A stretch of 64,000 nucleotides of DNA, taken from assembly GCA_963825405.1 (NCBI GenBank), contig CAWGTB010000011.1, forward strand, positions 62,001-126,000, in the 5' to 3' direction. Position numbers and translations under genes: made by a program. Positions 37,506 through 45,927 of the stretch are shown piece by piece. Below the pieces are notes generated by a model. That model was not told the origin of the DNA. It did not search any database and saw only the letters and a list, made by a program, of their open reading frames with translations. This stretch comes from JACPNO01 sp963825405. GTDB lineage: Bacteria > Acidobacteriota > Terriglobia > Bryobacterales > Bryobacteraceae. Position 1 is the first letter of the stretch; the number at the start of each line of letters is the position of its first letter.

Positions 37506-38612
37506 ATGCGCGCCTGGAATCGAGCTAAATTGCTGTTCGGGTATCTGGGGCGGCGTAGCAATCTGCGCGCGCAGCCGGTGGAGTATATCGTCGAAACCAC
37601 GGCCAAATGCAATCTGTACTGCCCGATGTGCCCGCGCGAAACGCACCTGCAGCCCAAGGCGGACATGGCCGACGATATTTTCAATCGTCTGGTTGAAGAG
37701 TCGGGCGCATCCGCCGAACATATGATGCTGATCGGACTCGGCGAGCCCTTCATGGACGCCAAGATATTCGACCGCATCGAATACTGCGAGCGGCATGGCG
37801 TCTCGACGCTGCTCTCGACCAACGGCACTTTTCTTGACGAGAAGACCTCGGCGCGCCTGCTCGAAACCAGTCTCGAACACATCACGCTAAGCTTCGACGG
37901 CGCCACTAAGGAAAGCTTCGAATACTACCGCAAAGGCGCGCGTTTCGAAAAGGTGCGCGACAATTTCGTCCGTTTTGCTCGGATGAAACACGAGCGCGGA
38001 TCGAAGATGCAGGTGGTGGTGCAGATGGTGCGCATGGAGCGCAACGCGGGCGAGGTGGACGACTTCATCCGTTTCTGGAAGGACCTGCCCGGCGTCGACC
38101 AGGTCCGCATCAAGGAAGACGAGACCAATCTGATGCGCCCTGACGCAGGCCACGCCGCGGGCGACTGGAAATATCCGTGCCACTATTTGTGGCGCGGCCC
38201 GATGTACGTCAAGCAGTCTGGCGATGTGTATCCGTGCTGCCAGAGCTACATGCTGGACGGCGCGCCGGTGGGCCACATCGGCGAGCAGCCGCTCGCGGCG
38301 ATTTGGAATTCCGAGGAAATGCAGCGCATGCGGCGTTTGCACGTGGCGGGACGCGCCGGCGAAATCGATATCTGTTCACGCTGCTGCACCACGATTCCGC
38401 ATCCCGCGCTGGTGGCGGGAAGTCTGATTTTTCACGGCAAGACCGTGCGGCGTTTGCTGCCGCTGATCGAGCGGCTGACGTTTTTCTCGAAGCTGCCGCG
38501 AAGGTTGCTGAACCCGCCTAAGGCGAAACCGGCGGAGCCGGAGTTGGTGCAGATTACGGCGGGGAAGAGCGAACAACCGGAATATCCGTCAGGGAAAAAT
38601 CACCCCCTTTGA
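37506..38612 (+). CDS. Radical SAM/SPASM-domain protein
   Basis: A 368-residue radical SAM enzyme. The [4Fe-4S]-binding CxxxCxxC is CNLYCPMC (residues ~36-43), followed by the GGE-like IGLGEPFMD. A C-terminal SPASM-type region has cysteines in WKYPCHYLW, DVYPCCQSYM and ICSRCC, enough for auxiliary clusters. Such enzymes modify peptides or act in cofactor or carbohydrate maturation. No small precursor peptide is evident next to it. Its last 59 bases overlap the end of the convergent vapC gene. Confidence 0.85.
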   Translation: MRAWNRAKLLFGYLGRRSNLRAQPVEYIVETTAKCNLYCPMCPRETHLQPKADMADDIFNRLVEESGASAEHMMLIGLGEPFMDAKIFDRIEYCERHGVSTLLSTNGTFLDEKTSARLLETSLEHITLSFDGATKESFEYYRKGARFEKVRDNFVRFARMKHERGSKMQVVVQMVRMERNAGEVDDFIRFWKDLPGVDQVRIKEDETNLMRPDAGHAAGDWKYPCHYLWRGPMYVKQSGDVYPCCQSYMLDGAPVGHIGEQPLAAIWNSEEMQRMRRLHVAGRAGEIDICSRCCTTIPHPALVAGSLIFHGKTVRRLLPLIERLTFFSKLPRRLLNPPKAKPAEPELVQITAGKSEQPEYPSGKNHPL

Positions 38613-38955
38613 AGAGCAGCGGCTCGCCGGAAGTCTTCGACAAAGCGTAGGCGAAACAATCTCCAAAATTTAACCCGGCGCGATGACGGCCCTTACCGAA
38701 ATTCCGGAAGGCTAACCGTCCCCATTCCATCTGTTCTCCGTCTACCGGAGTTGAGGTAAAGGACAGGCGATGCAAGAGGTAGTCGAACTCTCGCACGCCA
38801 GCTTCGCCAAATCGTGCTTCGAGAACCATCGAGCATTCCAGGACCGTGCCCATCGAGATCAGGCGTGTTGGATCCGCGTCGATTGCGACTTCGAATTCCG
38901 CGGCATCCGGCTCATCGAAGAAGATGGCCATTAGCGCCGACGTGTCGACCACCAT
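38554..38955 (-). CDS. VapC-type PIN-domain ribonuclease toxin (second locus)
   Basis: A 133-residue PIN protein with all acidic positions: Asp in MVVDTSALMAIFF, Glu in TVLECSMVLEAR, Asp in NFGDCFAYALSK and Asp in FKGGDFSLTDI. The FGDCFAYALS segment is typical of VapC toxins that cleave tRNA or rRNA. The start codon overlaps the antitoxin stop by one base (TGATG), so translation is coupled. Its end overlaps the radical SAM gene on the other strand. Confidence 0.88.
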   Translation of the reverse strand: MVVDTSALMAIFFDEPDAAEFEVAIDADPTRLISMGTVLECSMVLEARFGEAGVREFDYLLHRLSFTSTPVDGEQMEWGRLAFRNFGKGRHRAGLNFGDCFAYALSKTSGEPLLFKGGDFSLTDIPVVRSSPP

Positions 38956-39209
38956 CAGTGTGGCAACCCGCCATCGTCGTAGCCCAAGATTTCATCAGGC
39001 GTCCGGCGGTCCAGCACAGGGAGCCTGCGGCACCGCTCACGAATGGCGCGTAACTCATCCCGGGCTCGCAGCGTTCGCCGCTTGCTCTTCTCGCGGTAAA
39101 CCCGCTCCCTCAGAGCATTCAAGACTGCCTCGGTCAGGCTTTCCCCTGTTGTGGCAGATAGCTCCCGCGCGAGCTTGTCCGCTTCTTCGTGTTTGATACT
39201 CAACGCCAT
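38955..39209 (-). CDS. VapB-type antitoxin (Rv0623-like)
   Basis: An 84-residue antitoxin of the Rv0623/VapB type. The N-terminal SIKHEEADKLARELSATTGESLTEAVLNALRE folds as a DNA-binding dimer unit, and the basic middle leads to a toxin-binding tail (LPVLDRRTPDEILGYDDGGLPH). It is paired with the vapC gene that overlaps its stop. It is preceded by an unusually AT-rich promoter region compared with the surrounding 60% GC sequence. Confidence 0.88.
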   Translation of the reverse strand: MALSIKHEEADKLARELSATTGESLTEAVLNALRERVYREKSKRRTLRARDELRAIRERCRRLPVLDRRTPDEILGYDDGGLPH

Positions 39210-39260
39210 ATCTATATTCTATACTATTTTCTAGAAATATATAATACCATATAAACTACT
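39210..39260 (-). promoter_or_regulatory. AT-rich promoter/operator region of the second vapBC locus
   Basis: About 50 bases upstream of the antitoxin are over 75% A+T in an otherwise GC-rich window. They include the perfect 10-bp palindrome TTTCTAGAAA (39228-39237). Read on the minus strand, a TAGAAT-like -10 box lies about 12 bases before the ATG. This fits an autoregulated toxin-antitoxin promoter. Confidence 0.4.
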
Positions 39261-39293
39261 GCAGTTAGTGGAGTTACATCGAGATTTCAGGAT

Positions 39294-40838
39294 TTACCGC
39301 AGCGCGGCAGTCGGTGAAGGCGTGGCCAGCGGATTTACCAGCTTGTGCTCGGCGTAATACCCGGGCCGCACGCGCTCGACAATCTGCGCGGTGGGCCGCT
39401 CCAGAAGCTGGAAGTAAGACGACGGTGCCAAGCCGATCCAGAACGCCCATACGATCAGCGGCGCGAACACGGCAATCTCGCGCCAGGAAAGATCCTTCAA
39501 GCCTTTATTCTTTTCCGATAGCTCGCCCCACATCGTCCGCTGGAACAGCCAGAGCAGGTAGGCCGCGCCCAGTGCGATCCCCACCGAGCACCAGACTGCC
39601 CAGGTGAATGACATCTGGAACGCGCCTTGCAGTATCGTGAATTCGCCGATAAATCCGTTCAGCGGCGGCATGCCCATCGAACTCAGTGTCGCGATCAAAA
39701 ACACAATCGTGAATACAGGCATCACCTTGATCAGTCCGCCGTACTCGGAAATTTCGCGCGTGTGGCGCCGCTCGTAAACGATGCCCACAATCAGGAAGAG
39801 CATTCCCGTCGAGATGCCGTGGTTGATTTGCTGGATGATTGAGCCCTGGATGCCGATCGGATTGAGCGTGAAAATTCCCAGCGTGCAAAAGCCGAGGTGG
39901 CTCACCGAAGAGTACGCCACCAGCTTCTTCCAATCCTTCTGCATCAGCGACGCCAGCGCTCCGTAGACGATGCCGATAATCGAAAGCACGGCGACGATGG
40001 TGATCACCGTTGGATTCTTGGCGGTGTTGGGAAGCAGCGGCAACGAGAAGCGCAGAAAACCGTACGTGCCCATCTTCAGCAGCACGCTGGCCAGAATGAC
40101 GGAGCCTGCCGTCGGCGCTTCGACATGCGCGTCCGGCAGCCAGGTGTGAAACGGCCACATCGGCACTTTCACCGCGAAGCCCAGGAAAAACGCCCAGAAC
40201 ACCCACCACCCCACCTGCGCCGGGAGGCTGATCTTCATCAGGTCGGCGATATCGAATGAATACGCCTGAAACTGCGTGTGGTACTGGAAGTACAACATCA
40301 GAATTCCGAGCAGCATCAGCACGGAGCCGATCAAGGTGTAGATCACGAACTTGATGGACGCGTAAGCGCGGCGCGGGCCGCCCCAGATGGCGATGATGAA
40401 ATACATCGGCACCAGCACCATTTCCCAGAACACGAAGAATAATAGGAAATCGAGCGCCATGAAGACGCCCAACATGCCGATTTGCAGCAGCATGAAAAAC
40501 GCGTAATATTCTTTCAACCGTTCAGTGATCGCGTTCCAGCTCGAGAGAATCGCCAGAAAGCCGAGCAGCGTGGTCATCATCACCAGCAGTAGCGAGAGCC
40601 CGTCAATTCCGAGGTGATAGCTTGCGCCGATGGAGGGAATCCATTGCGCTTGCTCGACGTATTGAAAATCTTTGGTGTGATCGAATTGAAACGCCAGCGG
40701 CAGAGAAACCAGGAACCCGAGAAACGCCGCGACGTTAGCCCAAATCTTGACCGCCCGCGCGTTCGACGCGGGAATGAACAGCAACACCAACATGCCGGCC
40801 AGCGGCGTGAACAGAACAATCGAAAGAATATGATCCAT
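39294..40838 (-). CDS. nuoM: NADH-quinone oxidoreductase subunit M (complex I antiporter-like subunit), isolated gene
   Basis: A 514-residue membrane protein with about 14 helices. The conserved core is DGLSLLLVMMTTLLGFLAIL, FFVFWEMVLVPMYFIIAIWGG, FAVKVPMWPFHTWLPDAHVEAPTAGSVILA and KLVAYSSVSHLGFC, which includes the proton-channel lysines and the WE glutamate. It would form one of the three proton-pumping channels of complex I. No other nuo gene flanks it: vapBC lies downstream and cysND upstream. The protein length and core are intact. Confidence 0.93.
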   Translation of the reverse strand: MDHILSIVLFTPLAGMLVLLFIPASNARAVKIWANVAAFLGFLVSLPLAFQFDHTKDFQYVEQAQWIPSIGASYHLGIDGLSLLLVMMTTLLGFLAILSSWNAITERLKEYYAFFMLLQIGMLGVFMALDFLLFFVFWEMVLVPMYFIIAIWGGPRRAYASIKFVIYTLIGSVLMLLGILMLYFQYHTQFQAYSFDIADLMKISLPAQVGWWVFWAFFLGFAVKVPMWPFHTWLPDAHVEAPTAGSVILASVLLKMGTYGFLRFSLPLLPNTAKNPTVITIVAVLSIIGIVYGALASLMQKDWKKLVAYSSVSHLGFCTLGIFTLNPIGIQGSIIQQINHGISTGMLFLIVGIVYERRHTREISEYGGLIKVMPVFTIVFLIATLSSMGMPPLNGFIGEFTILQGAFQMSFTWAVWCSVGIALGAAYLLWLFQRTMWGELSEKNKGLKDLSWREIAVFAPLIVWAFWIGLAPSSYFQLLERPTAQIVERVRPGYYAEHKLVNPLATPSPTAALR

Positions 40839-40867
40839 AATAGGCTGCGAAGGAATAGCCCATTATC

Positions 40868-42520
40868 TTACCTTAGGCGGCGGCAGATTTCTTCTGCGGC
40901 GGCGTCCTGACCGGCGGGAAGCCCGGCCGGATCCACATTCAGAAAACACTCCGCGCCCGCGGCCGTCTCCACCTGACGGCGAATTTTTGCCTGCTTCGAT
41001 GCCGGGACGCAGATCGCAATCAAGCCGGCGCGGGTCAGACTGGCTGCGACTTCTGCCAGCGTCCGCGGGTTCTGGCGGGCGAGCACGGCTACCAGGCAGC
41101 CGCGGTCGAACAGCTTGCGCTCGACCACGTAAGCGAGCTCTTCGGCGCCGGGAAGCCAGACAATCGCCGGCCGGTGTCCCGTGCGCGCGTGCCGCTCCGG
41201 ACCCGCCACACGCGTGATTTCCGACGATGCCGCTGGACCGGCAATCATCCCGGCGGCGAGCGTGGCATTGGTGATCGGGTCGATCAGAATGAACGCGCCC
41301 GTGCTGCGATTTTCACGATAGGGGTCAAAGAATAACGGCCGGTGCGCTTCCACGGTGACCGAGCCGATCTCGTTCAAGCGCAGCTCGGCAGCCGGTTCGT
41401 GCTCCTGTGTGTTGACGTTGATGCGGTACTGAATCGACGTCACCGACGCGGGCATTTGCTGGGTGGTGTGCTTCAGCAGATACGGACGCCCCGGTTCGAG
41501 CGGAATTTCGCTCATCCAGACAAGCGTGCCTTCAAAACGCCGGGAAACATGCGGCGGCGCGGCGGCAGAAACCAGCATGTCGCCGCGGCCCAGGTCAATT
41601 TCGTCTTCCAGGCAAACCGAAACCGACATCGGCGGAAAAGCCTGTGCGAGATCGCCGTCATAGGTGCTGATCGATGCGATGCGCGACTTGCGCCCGCTGG
41701 GCAGCGCCACTACTTCATCTCCGGGACGCGCAATGCCGGCGGCCAAAGTTCCTGCATAGCCGCGAAAATCCAGGTTGGGTCGCAGGACATATTGCACCGG
41801 AAAGCGCAGGCGCCGGAAATCGCGGTCACTCGCAATCTCAACCCCTTCCAGATGTTCCAGCAGCGTGGGGCCGTCAAACCACGGCATTTTTCGGCTGGGG
41901 CGCACTACGTTATCGCCCTGGAGCGCGCTGATGGGGATGAACGTCAGATCGGGAATGTCGAGGCGCTCAGCGAAGCGCGTGAACTCATCGCGTATCTCGT
42001 CGAAAACTTCCTGGCGAAATTCCATGAGGTCCATCTTGTTGACCGCCACCACGACATGGCGGATGCCCAGCAGCGACGCAATGTAGGCATGGCGGCGCGA
42101 CTGCGGCAGCACGCCGTTGCGCGCATCGATCAGAACGATGGCCAGGTGCGCCGTCGATGCGCCGGTTGCCATGTTACGCGTGTACTGCTCGTGTCCGGGC
42201 GTATCGGCGATGATGAATTTGCGGCGCGGCGTCGAGAAATAACGATACGCCACGTCGATGGTGATGCCCTGCTCCCGTTCGCTGCGCAGGCCGTCGGTGA
42301 GCAGCGAGAAATCGAGCGGCCCGGCCGAAACGTTGGTGGTGGCTTTGCGGACAGCGGCGATCTGGTCCTCGTACACGCCTTTGGAATCGTAGAGCAACCG
42401 GCCGATCAGCGTGGACTTGCCGTCATCCACGCTGCCGGCGGTGGAAAAACGCAGCAGCTCTTTTTCCGCCGTTAACGCGGAGACCGGCGCCTGCAATTCG
42501 GGAAGCGTCATCGTAGCCAT
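40868..42520 (-). CDS. cysN: Sulfate adenylyltransferase subunit 1 (CysN) with degenerate CysC-like tail
   Basis: A 550-residue protein. Residues 1-~430 are the CysN GTPase that drives APS synthesis: G1 GSVDDGKSTLIGRLLYD, G3 DTPGHEQYTRNM, G4 VAVNKMDL, followed by EF-Tu-like barrels. The last ~110 residues align with the APS kinase (CysC) domain of CysNC fusions (RPAIVWLPG, then ERKLFDRG, then SLTRAGLIAIC). The P-loop that should follow WL.G is deleted, as are the DGxN and FTG regions. PAPS synthesis by this domain is therefore not expected. It is immediately downstream of cysD (gap of essentially zero). Confidence 0.9.
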   Translation of the reverse strand: MATMTLPELQAPVSALTAEKELLRFSTAGSVDDGKSTLIGRLLYDSKGVYEDQIAAVRKATTNVSAGPLDFSLLTDGLRSEREQGITIDVAYRYFSTPRRKFIIADTPGHEQYTRNMATGASTAHLAIVLIDARNGVLPQSRRHAYIASLLGIRHVVVAVNKMDLMEFRQEVFDEIRDEFTRFAERLDIPDLTFIPISALQGDNVVRPSRKMPWFDGPTLLEHLEGVEIASDRDFRRLRFPVQYVLRPNLDFRGYAGTLAAGIARPGDEVVALPSGRKSRIASISTYDGDLAQAFPPMSVSVCLEDEIDLGRGDMLVSAAAPPHVSRRFEGTLVWMSEIPLEPGRPYLLKHTTQQMPASVTSIQYRINVNTQEHEPAAELRLNEIGSVTVEAHRPLFFDPYRENRSTGAFILIDPITNATLAAGMIAGPAASSEITRVAGPERHARTGHRPAIVWLPGAEELAYVVERKLFDRGCLVAVLARQNPRTLAEVAASLTRAGLIAICVPASKQAKIRRQVETAAGAECFLNVDPAGLPAGQDAAAEEICRRLR

Positions 42521-43426
42521 TTAGAAATATCCCTCGCGTTTCTTCACTTCCATGGAGCCTTCCTGATCGTGATCGATCACGCGATTCTCCCGCTCCGAGC
42601 GGCGGGCTAGCATCATCTCGAGCACAATTTTGGGCACTGTATCGGCATCCGAGCGCACCGCGCCTGTGCAGGGGCTGCAACCGAGCGAACGCATGCGGCA
42701 TATCACCATCTCCGGCTTCTCGCCCGGCATCAGCGGAATGTCCTGCTCCACCGGAATGAGCGAGCCGCCGCGCACCACCATGGGACGCTCTTTAGCGAAG
42801 TAGAGCGGAACCACCGGAATATTTTCCGCTTCGATGTACTGCCACACGTCGAGTTCGGTCCAGTTAGAAAGCGGAAACACGCGAATGCTTTCGCTCTTGT
42901 CGACGCGCCCGTTGTACAAACTCCACAGCTCGGGCCGCTGGTTTTTGGGATCCCACTGGCCGAAGCGATCGCGAAAGGAATACATGCGTTCCTTGGCGCG
43001 CGATTTTTCTTCATCGCGACGGGCGCCGCCGAATGCAGCGTCGAAGCCACCCTCAGCCAGCGCATCGAGAAGTGCTCGCGTCTTGAGCAATCCGCAGCAT
43101 TTCTGCGTTCCCAACGTGAACGGATTGGCACCCTGATCGATGGCGTTGCGGTTGGTGTGGACAATCAACTGCGCGCCAATTTCGCGGCAGAAACTGTCGC
43201 GGAATTCGATCATCTCCCGGAATTTGTAAGTCGTATCGATATGTAGCAGGGGAAATGGAATCCGGCCCGGGTGAAATGCCTTCTGCGCCAGACGAACCAT
43301 TACGGACGAGTCTTTGCCGATCGAGTACAACATCACCGGGCGGGCAAACTCCGCGGCCACTTCACGCAGAATATGAATGCTCTCGGCTTCAAGCGCCCGC
43401 AGGTGAGTTAGGGTCAGTTTGTCCAA
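42521..43426 (-). CDS. cysD: Sulfate adenylyltransferase subunit 2
   Basis: A 301-residue PP-loop ATP pyrophosphatase subunit that adenylates sulfate to APS with CysN. The PP-loop reads MLYSIGKDSSVMVRLAQKAF. Other hallmarks are HIDTTYKFREMIEFRD, FDAAFGGARRDEEKSRAKER and the C-terminal LGCSPCTGAV. Translation appears to begin at TTG 43426. It is adjacent to cysN, forming the complete heterodimer. It is first in the unit; the 420-base region upstream contains two identical palindromes that might regulate it. Confidence 0.95.
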   Translation of the reverse strand: MDKLTLTHLRALEAESIHILREVAAEFARPVMLYSIGKDSSVMVRLAQKAFHPGRIPFPLLHIDTTYKFREMIEFRDSFCREIGAQLIVHTNRNAIDQGANPFTLGTQKCCGLLKTRALLDALAEGGFDAAFGGARRDEEKSRAKERMYSFRDRFGQWDPKNQRPELWSLYNGRVDKSESIRVFPLSNWTELDVWQYIEAENIPVVPLYFAKERPMVVRGGSLIPVEQDIPLMPGEKPEMVICRMRSLGCSPCTGAVRSDADTVPKIVLEMMLARRSERENRVIDHDQEGSMEVKKREGYF

Positions 43427-43522
43427 GGGATCTTAAGCGTAACACAGCAATCATGACTATGTCTATCTGAATTAGGATGATATGATTTGGGACGCCTTAC
43501 TGGATGTCTAAAGCGGCGTTTT

Positions 43523-43538
43523 GTTCTGAATTCAGAAC
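43523..43538. promoter_or_regulatory. Perfect 16-bp palindrome, left copy
   Basis: GTTCTGAATTCAGAAC is a perfect palindrome, 97 bases upstream of cysD on the divergent side. An identical copy lies at 43787-43802. Two exact copies between divergent cysD and recQ suggest operator sites for one dimeric regulator. Confidence 0.5.
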
Positions 43539-43744
43539 TCGTCCTGATCGGCGCGAATCACTTGATACTGCCACTGGTCGAGGCCGCGTAGCGCGAAGGC
43601 CGGGCAGTGGTCAGGGCGCAGGTAACGAGCGCGGTGACGGCGGGCCTTGCTGGCGCGGCCCTCTCTCACCATTTCTACAAAGGCTCCGATGAGCGAGATA
43701 AACGTAATCGTCAAAGCAACTTGTGCTGGCGCAAAGTTTCCCAT
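43532..43744 (-). CDS. Possible small membrane protein
   Basis: A 70-residue open frame lying between the two identical palindromes, with its stop codon inside the left one. It would have one membrane segment (MGNFAPAQVALTITFISLIG), a basic stretch (REGRASKARRHRARYLR) and a Trp/Gln-rich tail (LDQWQYQVIRADQDEF). No homologue is recognised and no ribosome site is clear. It is the best candidate gene in the otherwise empty 43427-43849 gap, but it may be spurious. Confidence 0.3.
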   Translation of the reverse strand: MGNFAPAQVALTITFISLIGAFVEMVREGRASKARRHRARYLRPDHCPAFALRGLDQWQYQVIRADQDEF

Positions 43745-43786
43745 GCACAGTTAATACCGGCTCGCCCGGCGTTTTACAAGCAGTTT

Positions 43787-43802
43787 GTTCTGAATTCAGA
43801 AC
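43787..43802. promoter_or_regulatory. Perfect 16-bp palindrome, right copy
   Basis: GTTCTGAATTCAGAAC, identical to 43523-43538 and 48 bases before the first possible recQ start. Both copies share an upstream TTT, giving a 19-base direct repeat. A TTGACA hexamer (43816-43821) follows, but no good -10 box is placed correctly. Confidence 0.5.
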
Positions 43803-43849
43803 AGGTTGCTTTTCGTTGACAACGGCGATTCCACTTTGGCAAACAACAG

Positions 43850-45409
43850 TTGCAGGTGTGTACCCGATACAATTGGGTCTTGACTCCCGCCATCGACCTC
43901 AACCCCACGCTGAAGCAGTACTGGGGCTACGAGGGATTTCGCCCGCTGCAGGAGCGGATTATCCGTAGCTTATTGGAAGGCCATGACATAGCGGTCGTGA
44001 TGCCCACCGGCGGCGGCAAATCGCTGTGCTACCAACTGCCGGCGGTGATGCTGGGACGGACGGCAATCGTCATTTCCCCGCTCATTTCTCTGATGCAGGA
44101 TCAAGCGGCGGCGCTAGCGAGCATGGGCATCCCGGCCGCGGTCATCAATAGCTCCCAGCCGACGGCGGAGCAGAATCAGATTATGCGCCGCGCAGTGGAT
44201 GGCGGCTACCGCTTGTTGTACTTATCGCCTGAGCGCCTGGCGCGGGCTGATACTACCGCCTGGCTGGCGCGCGTGCCCGTGAGCTTTTTCGCCATCGACG
44301 AAGCTCACTGCATTTCCGAATGGGGCCACGAGTTCCGCCCCGATTACAGGCTGCTCAGCTCGCTGCGCGAGTCCTTTCCGGATAACCCCATTGCCGCATT
44401 TACGGCCAGCGCGACGCAGCGCGTCCGCCACGATATTCTGCAGCAGCTTCGCCTGCGCGATCCCGACAAATACATCGCCAGCTTTCACCGCCCCAACCTG
44501 CGCTACCTCGTGAAGAAATGCGATGCGCGTTCGCAGCCGCGGCTGCTGCTTTCCGCGCTGCGCGCCCACGCCGGCGATAACGTGATTGTTTACGCGCCCA
44601 CCATCGCACGCGTCGAGGAGACCGTGGATTTCCTGCGCCAGCGCGGCATCGAGTCCATCGGCTATCACGGCAAAATGGAAGCAGAGGACCGCAAGCGCAA
44701 CCAGGAGCGCTGGATGGCGGACGAGATCCGCGTCCTGGTGGGTACGCTGGCCTTCGGCCTGGGCATCAACAAGGCTTCGGTGCGCGCCGTGATTCACCTG
44801 GCGATGCCGAAATCGATCGAGCAGTTTTATCAGGAAGCCGGACGCGCCGGGCGCGATGGACTGCCGGCCGATTGCGCGCTGCTCTGGCAAAATCGCGACA
44901 TCGGGCTGCTGACGTACTTCATCGATCAACTGCAGGACCAGCAGGAGCGGGAGCGTTCCTGGCAGCGCTATCACGCCATTCGCCGCTTCGCGGAAGCGGA
45001 TAGCTGCCGGCACCGGCAAATCTGCACGCATTTCGGTGAGACGCCGAAATGGACCACGTGCGGCATGTGCGACGTCTGCGCGGAATCGCCTGACTGGCTG
45101 ACGGTTTCCGCATCGCCCGAGCCGGAGAAGAAAGGCCGCAAGCGCAAGGCTGCTGCGGCGCCGGAGCCAGCGGGTGCGATCGATCGTGAATTGCTGGAGC
45201 AGATGCGCGAGTGGCGTCGCGGCATCGCCAAACGCGATGCGGTTCCGGCATTCGTGATCCTGCACGACAGCACGCTAGAGGAATTGTGCCGCCTGCGGCC
45301 ATCGCGCGTGGATCAGTTGCTGAACATCCGGGGCATTGGGCCGCGCAAAGCGGAATTGTACGGCAACGAGATTCTGGCGGCCTTAGAAGATTTCAAAGGG
45401 CGGGTTTGA
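43850..45409 (+). CDS. recQ: ATP-dependent DNA helicase RecQ
   Basis: A 519-residue superfamily 2 helicase. Motif I is PTGGGKSLCYQLPA, motif II is FAIDEAHCISEWGHEFRPDYR, and the helicase C domain includes VGTLAFGLGINKASVRAVIH and QEAGRAGRDGLPADC. The zinc-binding RQC part has CRHRQICTHFG and CGMCDVC, and a C-terminal HRDC-like helical domain (LEELCRLRPSRVDQLLNIRGIG) is present. It unwinds recombination intermediates. TTG 43850 and TTG 43880 are both possible starts. The last residues (KGRV) and the stop codon come from an inserted REP-like palindrome. Confidence 0.93.
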   Translation: MQVCTRYNWVLTPAIDLNPTLKQYWGYEGFRPLQERIIRSLLEGHDIAVVMPTGGGKSLCYQLPAVMLGRTAIVISPLISLMQDQAAALASMGIPAAVINSSQPTAEQNQIMRRAVDGGYRLLYLSPERLARADTTAWLARVPVSFFAIDEAHCISEWGHEFRPDYRLLSSLRESFPDNPIAAFTASATQRVRHDILQQLRLRDPDKYIASFHRPNLRYLVKKCDARSQPRLLLSALRAHAGDNVIVYAPTIARVEETVDFLRQRGIESIGYHGKMEAEDRKRNQERWMADEIRVLVGTLAFGLGINKASVRAVIHLAMPKSIEQFYQEAGRAGRDGLPADCALLWQNRDIGLLTYFIDQLQDQQERERSWQRYHAIRRFAEADSCRHRQICTHFGETPKWTTCGMCDVCAESPDWLTVSASPEPEKKGRKRKAAAAPEPAGAIDRELLEQMREWRRGIAKRDAVPAFVILHDSTLEELCRLRPSRVDQLLNIRGIGPRKAELYGNEILAALEDFKGRV

Positions 45410-45445
45410 AACCCGCCCCTACATTGGGCAGGTCCCCGACCTCCC
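45398..45445. repeat. Composite REP-like repeat between convergent recQ and ispF
   Basis: The 21-bp GGGCGGGTTT/AAACCCGCCC palindrome (45398-45418, with its CTAC tail) is followed directly by an imperfect copy of the second palindrome family, GGGCAGGTC with CCC then GACCTCCC (45426-45445). The first half overlaps the recQ 3' end and supplies its TGA. The second reaches the end of ispF. The pair could serve as a bidirectional terminator. Confidence 0.65.
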
Positions 45446-45927
45446 TAATCCCGGCGTAACATCACCGCCGCCTGCGCCTCCGCCGACTTCCCTTCCCCCA
45501 CCGGGCCCACGCCTTCGGCTGTCTTGAACTTGACGGAAACGCTAGTCAGCGCGAGGCCCGTCGCCGCGGCCAGGGACTGGCGAATGCGCTCGCGGTAATC
45601 CTTGAGCTTGGGACGTTCGAGAATGATCGTCGAATCGATATTGACCAGCTCAAAGCCGGCGGCGCGCGCCAACTCGAGCGCGTGTTTCAGGAATAGCAGA
45701 CTGTCGGCGCCTTTCCAGCGTGAATCGCTCGGAGGAAAATGCTGCCCGATGTCGCCCATCGCCGCCGCGCCCAGGATGGCGTCGGTCACAGCGTGAGCCA
45801 GCACATCGGCGTCGGAATGCCCTTCCAGGCCCAGTTCAAACGGGACTGTCACGCCGCCGAGAATGAGAGGTCTGCCAGGTACCAGCCGGTGGACATCCCA
45901 GCCGGTGCCGGTGCGATATTCGCTCAA
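45445..45927 (-). CDS. ispF: 2-C-methyl-D-erythritol 2,4-cyclodiphosphate synthase
   Basis: A 160-residue zinc enzyme of the MEP isoprenoid pathway. Metal ligands are in GTGWDVHRLV and EGHSDADVLAHAVTDAILGAAAMGDIG. The substrate loop FPPSDSRWKGADSLLFL and the C-terminal VKFKTAEGVGPVGEGKSAEAQAAVML are typical. It overlaps the end of ispD by 4 bases, so the two consecutive-pathway enzymes are co-translated. Confidence 0.95.
   Translation of the reverse strand: MSEYRTGTGWDVHRLVPGRPLILGGVTVPFELGLEGHSDADVLAHAVTDAILGAAAMGDIGQHFPPSDSRWKGADSLLFLKHALELARAAGFELVNIDSTIILERPKLKDYRERIRQSLAAATGLALTSVSVKFKTAEGVGPVGEGKSAEAQAAVMLRRD

Noticed and set aside
43504..43692. A 62-codon plus-strand frame between cysD and recQ
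   Set aside because: Arg/Gly-rich with no hydrophobic core or ribosome site; the overlapping minus-strand frame is the better, though still weak, candidate.
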